From: CAYPAV01 sp964408805
Lineage (GTDB): Bacteria > Pseudomonadota > Alphaproteobacteria > UBA8366
NCBI GenBank assembly: GCA_964408805.1
Contig: CAYPAV010000042.1
Coordinates: 1 to 12,181, forward strand
Direction: 5' to 3'
DNA: 12,181 bases
Part shown: piece by piece, positions 7,809 to 12,181 of the stretch
Numbering within the stretch: the stretch's first letter is position 1
Layout: each line of letters begins with the position of its first letter
Notes under the pieces: model-generated
Told to the model about the DNA's origin: nothing
The model's database searches: none
What the model saw: the letters and a program-made list of their open reading frames with translations, nothing else
Position numbers and translations under genes: made by a program

Positions 7809-7839
7809 GGCCGGGGTGGTGCTGACGGCACAACCGGAA

Positions 7840-7868
7840 ATACCCAGGCCAAGTTGTTACCTGGGTAT
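7840..7868 (+). promoter_or_regulatory. Perfect 9-bp inverted repeat, probable operator
   Basis: ATACCCAGG (7840-7848) and CCTGGGTAT (7860-7868) are exact reverse complements separated by 11 bases. The repeat straddles the -35 box of the promoter candidate at 7854-7882, with the right arm inside the spacer. This placement fits a repressor or activator site better than a terminator, since no clean T-run follows the right arm. In a transcript from the upstream operon it could also fold as a 9-bp hairpin behind the 7808 stop and protect or end that message. Confidence 0.65.
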
Positions 7869-7882
7869 GTCTGTTCTATATT
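7854..7882 (+). promoter_or_regulatory. Candidate sigma70-type promoter of the second B12-type radical SAM gene
   Basis: TTGTTA (7854-7859) and TATATT (7877-7882) are separated by exactly 17 bases and match the consensus at four of six and five of six positions. Transcription would begin near 7889-7890, giving a leader of about 24 bases before GTG 7914. The inverted repeat 7840-7868 overlaps the -35 box and spacer. Confidence 0.5.
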
Positions 7883-7901
7883 TTCCCCATTCGCCTTTCC
7901 G

Positions 7902-7907
7902 AAGGAG
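7902..7907 (+). promoter_or_regulatory. Strong ribosome binding site that decides the GTG start at 7914
   Basis: AAGGAG lies six bases before GTG 7914, an ideal Shine-Dalgarno distance. It is the best ribosome binding site in the window; most other genes here have weak or no such site. It rules out the longer reading from TTG 7854, which would lie inside the promoter region. Confidence 0.85.
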
Positions 7908-7913
7908 AGTACC

Positions 7914-9476
7914 GTGACCACAAAACGCATCTTGTTGCTGTGTCCGCATAGCAACAAACACATGGCGGAAGTCACGTTGATGCAGCCCGCGCCGGGCGTG
8001 GTGCGCCTCGCCGGCTATCTCGCCTCGAAAGGACACCGTGCCGAATATTACGATCCCAACCTTTTCAATGTTACCGGCGATGGCCCCAGCCTAGAGGAGA
8101 AAATCCGAGAAAAGGAATGGGATATCATCGGCTTTTCATGTCTGGATGATTCCTTGGAGAACGACATTCAAGGTATGTACCTCGCTCACCGAATTTGGCC
8201 GGATGCTCTTCTTGTCGCGGGTGGGATGGAGGCTCAGTTCAACTACCAAAACATTCTCGACAAGAGCCCTTGCAATATCGTCATCATCGCGGAAGGCGAA
8301 GTGCCGATTCTGGCGATCGCCAACGATGAACCTTACCAGAACATTCCCGGAATTATTTTCAAGAACAACGCTCAACCCTTGAGCCAGGAATTGTTCAACG
8401 AGGCGACGGAGACGATTCCTTGGGAGACGCTTCCCTACGAAGCGTATTGGGACTACTACGTCCAAAAATACGGATCGAAGATTACTGAGGAAAACCTCAA
8501 GGAAATTCACACCGTCCGCGTGTTTTCCCGCAATCGCTGCCCGATCGGGTGCAAGTTCTGCACGTCCACCAACCAGCTGACCTGGGGCTCGGAAGGGACG
8601 GTGCCGGTCATCAGCGCCACGGAGGACAACCTCGTCCGCGTTATCGAGCGGATCGTCGAGGCGCACCCCCGGACCCGCACGATCTATCTGACCGACGACG
8701 ATTTCTGCATCAACAAGCGAAGCGTCATGCGCTTTTGCGAAAAGGTCATCGAGCGCGATTTCGGCGACCTTTCCTTCATGTGCTTCGCGCGTATAACGGA
8801 TTTGAACGAGGAAGTCTTGGGTTGGATGGAAAAGGCCGGCTTCCGGCGGTTGAATATCGGCATCGAGTCCTTTTCCCAGAACGTGCTCGACGAGATGGGC
8901 AAGCGCTGCGAGGCGGCGCCCATGCACGATACGTTGGCGCTATTGAAGCAGTTCAACATCAAGCCTTTCATGAATATGATCATGATTACGCCGAAGACGA
9001 ATCTCGAGGATCTGGAGACGTCGGTCGATCAGTGCATGCGTTATGTTTACGACCCGTTCTACAGTTCGGGCGTCAATCTCGCGGTGAAGCCGATGCGCGG
9101 CAGCGATTTCTTCGAGATGTACACCGATTTCAAATCTGAAGTCGTCCAGATCGAGGGCACGCGCCACTATTTGCGCCGTGACGAGATGATTTGGGCGGAG
9201 GATCCGATCGTCCGCGAAATTCAACTGGCCTATTACGAAGGCGTCGACGCCGAAACCTTGCGCCGGATTCAGAAGGAAGAGATTCGTCATACCACGGCGA
9301 CCAATTTGGCCAAGATAAAATTAGAGTATTTTCAAAAGCTGATCGACGAGGCACGCGCGCGCCACGATCTGCCGCAGCGCGTCTGGACCGTTTACAAGCC
9401 GGTCAGCGAAGACGAAAACGAAACCTTTATCGGGACCGCGTCCTATGGCGGATACAGCCGTTTCGCGCTGACCTAG
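7914..9476 (+). CDS. B12-binding-domain-type radical SAM protein, 520 aa
   Basis: The start is GTG 7914, set by AAGGAG at 7902-7907. Residues 1-150 form a cobalamin-binding-type Rossmann domain: strand RILLLCPHSN, the segment PAPGVVRLAGYLASKGH (26-41), VAGG at 101-104 and AEGEVP at 126-131. The radical SAM barrel follows with C209-x3-C213-x2-C216, LTDDDF (259-264) and GIES (316-319), then a helical tail. As in the other B12-type protein of this locus, the His of a DxHxxG motif is not seen, so cobalamin binding is likely by fold but unproven. Members include C-methyltransferases and enzymes of unusual carbon-carbon bond chemistry. The gene appears to have its own regulated promoter, separating it from the five-gene run upstream, and is followed 96 bases later by a putative glycosyltransferase. 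Substrate unknown; action on a sugar or lipid of the surface glycan is inferred from context. Confidence 0.87.
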   Translation: MTTKRILLLCPHSNKHMAEVTLMQPAPGVVRLAGYLASKGHRAEYYDPNLFNVTGDGPSLEEKIREKEWDIIGFSCLDDSLENDIQGMYLAHRIWPDALLVAGGMEAQFNYQNILDKSPCNIVIIAEGEVPILAIANDEPYQNIPGIIFKNNAQPLSQELFNEATETIPWETLPYEAYWDYYVQKYGSKITEENLKEIHTVRVFSRNRCPIGCKFCTSTNQLTWGSEGTVPVISATEDNLVRVIERIVEAHPRTRTIYLTDDDFCINKRSVMRFCEKVIERDFGDLSFMCFARITDLNEEVLGWMEKAGFRRLNIGIESFSQNVLDEMGKRCEAAPMHDTLALLKQFNIKPFMNMIMITPKTNLEDLETSVDQCMRYVYDPFYSSGVNLAVKPMRGSDFFEMYTDFKSEVVQIEGTRHYLRRDEMIWAEDPIVREIQLAYYEGVDAETLRRIQKEEIRHTTATNLAKIKLEYFQKLIDEARARHDLPQRVWTVYKPVSEDENETFIGTASYGGYSRFALT

Positions 9477-9572
9477 ACCAATTCCGATTTGCCGCAAAGA
9501 CCGGCCCGATCATGACCTCTCCATGACACTAAACCAAGGCCGACGGCCCGTCACCCGAACGCTGATGGCCGT

Positions 9573-10916
9573 ATGCATGTCAGACTCCGGAAAATGCTCT
9601 CCATAATCCACCGCACCTCGGGTTACCTGTTGTCGCCCATCCCCGTGCTGACCTGGCTGATGTGTCTGATTCGGCATTTCCGGGCGATCAGTGCGGCGGA
9701 TGTCATCGTTCAGGCCCGCCGGCCCTGCGCATTCGGCACGACACTCAATATGATCGAAGTCGCGCGCCGCCTACATCCGGGAAAAAGGATCCTATTGTTC
9801 GTCTTTCGCGAACCGTCGAATCACAACCCAAAACTTGGGCTTATCTTCGGCGATCTGATCACTTTCGTTTCCTGGCCGCGTCCCTGCGTTCGGTTCGAAC
9901 TGTTCGGTCGCCGAATTATCCTGCCACCGCGGCCGTTGCATGATGCGATTGCCTATCAAATGAGCCGTTTTTGGTTCCGCCGTTTCGCACGCCAAGACGT
10001 CATAATATATGATCAGAAGGCTCTCTACGACGCCCTGCCCAAGGAGAGCGACGTTCTCGATAAATTTCCGAAGCGTGCGGATGGCCATCCAGAAATCAAC
10101 GGGTACACGATCGACGGGTTGCTATCGCGCTTCTTCAACAATGTCGAGGCTCCGCCTCTCGCTCTACCGCATTCAGTTCGCCTCTCGATCGAGAACCGAA
10201 TCCAAACGGTCGCTGGTCCTCACGCGAATCCAGGGATGGGGTATTGCGGCATGCATCTAAAGGAGGATGAAACCGGGGATACTTTCAAGGACGGTTCCGA
10301 GCTCGAATCGTATTTGCCAGCGATGCAAAAGATCATTGCGTCCGGATACCGCATTCTTCTGAAGGGCGATCGTCGAATGCCGCGCGACATATTGGCATCG
10401 TTCAATGGCATGGTTGTCGACCGCGAATCCCTTAGTATCGACGAAGACTTGTTTAATCTTTTCGTCATTACGGAGAGTTCGATCTTTGTTGGTGATTCGG
10501 GTCCGGGAACATGGATGGCCGGCGCGATGGGAATTCCGATACTGGCGCTCAACGTCTTTCCGATCGGGCTCGGATTCTCCGCGACCTGGGTTTGTTACAA
10601 GACTTGCCATGACGACGACGGCCGCAAAGCATCGGCGAGGACACTATTTTCGGAAATTGCGGATCAGGGTAACAGGCCAGAACAGTGGTCGGAACGACCC
10701 ATGCCCGAACCGGAAATCACGGAGGCGGTTGTTGATTTTCTCGCGGAACCCCGGCCCCGACCGGGTCAGCATGAATATTCGGAGCTTGTTTCCCTCTTGC
10801 CGGAATGGTCGTGCTTTCGTGTTATCGGCATGGCACACTTGGCGCCATCCTGGGTGCGCAATCACTATCCCGAGTACATGGATGGGCCTCCGTTGAAGTT
10901 CGGCTCGACGACGTAA
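9573..10916 (+). CDS. Putative glycosyltransferase, TIGR04372-like, 447 aa
   Basis: The N-terminus has a basic stretch and a hydrophobic segment, about residues 15-35 (GYLLSPIPVLTWLMCLIRHF), that could dock the protein on the inner membrane. The C-terminal half carries YCGMHLKED (224-232), SYLPAMQKIIASGYRILLKG (246-265) and ESSIFVGDSGPG (301-312) followed by MAGAMGIPILALN. This order resembles the TIGR04372 family of putative glycosyltransferases found in polysaccharide loci; the G-D-S-G-P region looks like the sugar-nucleotide pocket of a GT-B fold. Donor and acceptor are unknown. ATG 9573 lacks a clear ribosome binding site, and ATG 9594 is possible. The 96-base gap before it shows no convincing promoter or terminator. 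The stop is 4 bases before the ABC exporter gene, so the two are surely co-transcribed. The family name is from memory and needs a profile search. Confidence 0.68.
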   Translation: MHVRLRKMLSIIHRTSGYLLSPIPVLTWLMCLIRHFRAISAADVIVQARRPCAFGTTLNMIEVARRLHPGKRILLFVFREPSNHNPKLGLIFGDLITFVSWPRPCVRFELFGRRIILPPRPLHDAIAYQMSRFWFRRFARQDVIIYDQKALYDALPKESDVLDKFPKRADGHPEINGYTIDGLLSRFFNNVEAPPLALPHSVRLSIENRIQTVAGPHANPGMGYCGMHLKEDETGDTFKDGSELESYLPAMQKIIASGYRILLKGDRRMPRDILASFNGMVVDRESLSIDEDLFNLFVITESSIFVGDSGPGTWMAGAMGIPILALNVFPIGLGFSATWVCYKTCHDDDGRKASARTLFSEIADQGNRPEQWSERPMPEPEITEAVVDFLAEPRPRPGQHEYSELVSLLPEWSCFRVIGMAHLAPSWVRNHYPEYMDGPPLKFGSTT

Positions 10917-10920
10917 GCCG

Positions 10921-12181
10921 ATGACAGAATCAGGCCCATCTTCCTTTGCGCCGCTTGAAACACCGCGGCAGTTTCTGAAAACGGTTGGTTTTCCTTATCG
11001 AAAGGCCGCGTTGATCGTCGTGCTCCAGTTCACGACGACAGTTGCAGAAGGGGCCGGCGTTGCGTTGCTCATTCCGCTGTTCGAACTCACCTCGGCCGGC
11101 GGCGATATCAGTGCGATGACCGACCAATCCCGCCTTTGGACGCTGGTCGTGGCGGCCTTCGAATGGACGGGGCTTTCTTTCGATATCTACAATCTCATGG
11201 CGGCCCTGTTTGCGGTGGTTCTAATTCGCCAGAGCCTGAAGGCGATTACGCAAGTCTACTATTCAAAGACGCAGAATGAGTGCATCCGAGACGCTCGCGT
11301 TCTAGGTTTTTCCCGCGCCTTGGAGGCCCAAATCGATTATCACGACGAGACCGCGACGGGCGATATCGTCAATGATTTGATTACCGACACCGAACGGGCG
11401 ATGGGCGTTATATTCGGCGTCGTGTTCTCGATCGGCAGCATTATCCTGTTGTCGGCCTACACGTTGATCGTCGCTTCCGTCACGTCATGGTCGATCATCG
11501 CCATGATTGCGATTGTCTGTTTCTTCGGCATCCTGCTTCGAAATATCTTTCGCCATAGTTTGAAAACCAGTGCGGTGATCGCCGACTTGAACCGAAGTCT
11601 TTCGGCGTTTCTTTTCGAAAAACTGCAATCGGTTCGGTTGATTAGACTTTCTGGTGCGACGGGTTCCGAAGGTCGTGCTTTTGCCGATATAGCGGCGGAT
11701 TTGTCGAAACGTCGCGTCGAACTCGTTACACTCGGCGCCAAGATTCCGCTTATCGTCGAACCGCTCGCCTTCATCCTGATCATGGCGTTCTTGGTCGTTG
11801 GGACGACTGTTCTCGAATTGAAGTTCGAGCTGACGATACTTGTTCTCGGTCTATTGGTACGTCTATTGCCAGTCGTGCAGGAATTGGCCACGACCGTACA
11901 GGGCATCCTGGCCGCATGGGGCAGCCTGGCCGCGGTCGACAATCGCCTGCAATCTCTGGAGATAGCGAAGGAAGATATGGGCGGCGGGAGGGCGTTCGAA
12001 AGCATTCGGCGAGGGATCGAAATCGCCGATGTTAATTTCCGGTATGATGGATCGAAAGAAAACTCGGCGCTGCGGCAAGTGTCGTTTTCCATTCCCGCCG
12101 GAAGGTTGACCGCCATCGTTGGCCCTTCCGGCGCGGGGAAATCGACCTTGATCGACCTCCTGGTCAAACTTCGCAAACCGA
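10921..12181 (+). CDS. ABC exporter, fused permease and ATPase (MsbA/PglK type), 5' part
   Basis: The open frame from ATG 10921 runs off the right edge after 420 codons. The N-terminal part has several hydrophobic segments, roughly residues 29-54, 90-104, 161-190, 192-208, 280-298 and 303-321, consistent with the six-helix membrane domain of a type I exporter half-transporter. The ATPase domain begins near residue 365 with IEIADVNFRYDG, and the Walker A motif GPSGAGKST is at 401-409 (12121-12147). The signature, Walker B and His loops lie beyond the window. Family members flip lipid-linked saccharides (PglK), lipid A (MsbA) or other large hydrophobic substrates across the inner membrane using ATP. 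Coming four bases after a putative glycosyltransferase stop, it is a good candidate for the flippase of the glycan made here; a lipid A or peptide exporter cannot be excluded. Confidence 0.88.
   Translation, partial: MTESGPSSFAPLETPRQFLKTVGFPYRKAALIVVLQFTTTVAEGAGVALLIPLFELTSAGGDISAMTDQSRLWTLVVAAFEWTGLSFDIYNLMAALFAVVLIRQSLKAITQVYYSKTQNECIRDARVLGFSRALEAQIDYHDETATGDIVNDLITDTERAMGVIFGVVFSIGSIILLSAYTLIVASVTSWSIIAMIAIVCFFGILLRNIFRHSLKTSAVIADLNRSLSAFLFEKLQSVRLIRLSGATGSEGRAFADIAADLSKRRVELVTLGAKIPLIVEPLAFILIMAFLVVGTTVLELKFELTILVLGLLVRLLPVVQELATTVQGILAAWGSLAAVDNRLQSLEIAKEDMGGGRAFESIRRGIEIADVNFRYDGSKENSALRQVSFSIPAGRLTAIVGPSGAGKSTLIDLLVKLRKP

Noticed and set aside
7840..7890. Intrinsic terminator after the five-gene run
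   Set aside because: The 9-bp stem is good, but the following bases are mixed, with a TTTT only about 12 bases later, so a regular U-tract is missing; an operator fits better.
7854..7913. TTG start adding 20 residues to the second B12-type radical SAM protein
   Set aside because: AAGGAG six bases before GTG 7914 defines the start, and the extra stretch coincides with the promoter and dyad.
8136..8927. Minus-strand open frame of 263 codons
   Set aside because: It is antisense to the second B12-type radical SAM gene and shows no domain or ribosome binding site.
9477..9572. Promoter or terminator in the gap before the putative glycosyltransferase
   Set aside because: A TTGCCG at 9489-9494 has no matching -10 box, and only short chance repeats (CATGAC twice) are present; I see nothing convincing.
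11457..12176. Minus-strand open frame of 239 codons
   Set aside because: It is antisense to the clear ABC exporter with an intact Walker A motif; its translation has no recognisable domain.

Overview
The window looks like part of a surface-polysaccharide (O-antigen, capsule or similar glycan) biosynthesis locus of a moderately GC-rich Gram-negative bacterium, most likely an alphaproteobacterium of the Rhodospirillales type. That placement rests on gene content, protein style and weak Shine-Dalgarno sequences; no rRNA or marker gene is present to confirm it. Every gene I can support is on the + strand, and intergenic gaps never exceed about 105 bases. I see no tRNA, rRNA, CRISPR array, transposase or attachment site.

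Layout: (1) the last 18 codons of an unidentified gene (1-59); (2) two tandem, overlapping RmlD-like NAD(P)-dependent sugar epimerase/reductase paralogs (87-983, 980-1873); (3) a short AT-rich gap with a candidate promoter and a bulged hairpin; (4) a tight run of five genes: a B12-binding-type radical SAM protein (1978-3876), a WbuC-family cupin (3904-4476), a radical SAM protein with a half-SPASM tail (4486-5493), a UDP-galactopyranose-mutase-like flavoprotein (5539-6645) and a second half-SPASM radical SAM protein (6660-7808); (5) a 105-base gap with a perfect 9-bp dyad interleaved with a good sigma70-type promoter and a strong ribosome binding site; (6) a second B12-binding-type radical SAM protein (7914-9476); (7) a TIGR04372-like putative glycosyltransferase (9573-10916); (8) the start of an MsbA/PglK-type ABC exporter (10921 to the window end), cut off just after its Walker A motif.

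Working hypothesis: the SDR pair and the UGM-like enzyme act on a nucleotide-linked sugar, the four radical SAM enzymes and the cupin carry out unusual chemistry on that sugar or on a substituent (for example C-methylation, epimerisation, dehydration or carbon-skeleton change), the TIGR04372-like protein transfers the product, and the ABC exporter flips a lipid-linked intermediate or exports the glycan. Four radical SAM proteins of two architectures in about 7.5 kb, arranged around a UGM-like enzyme, is the most unusual feature and may represent an undescribed glycan-modification pathway. No single step can be assigned from sequence alone.
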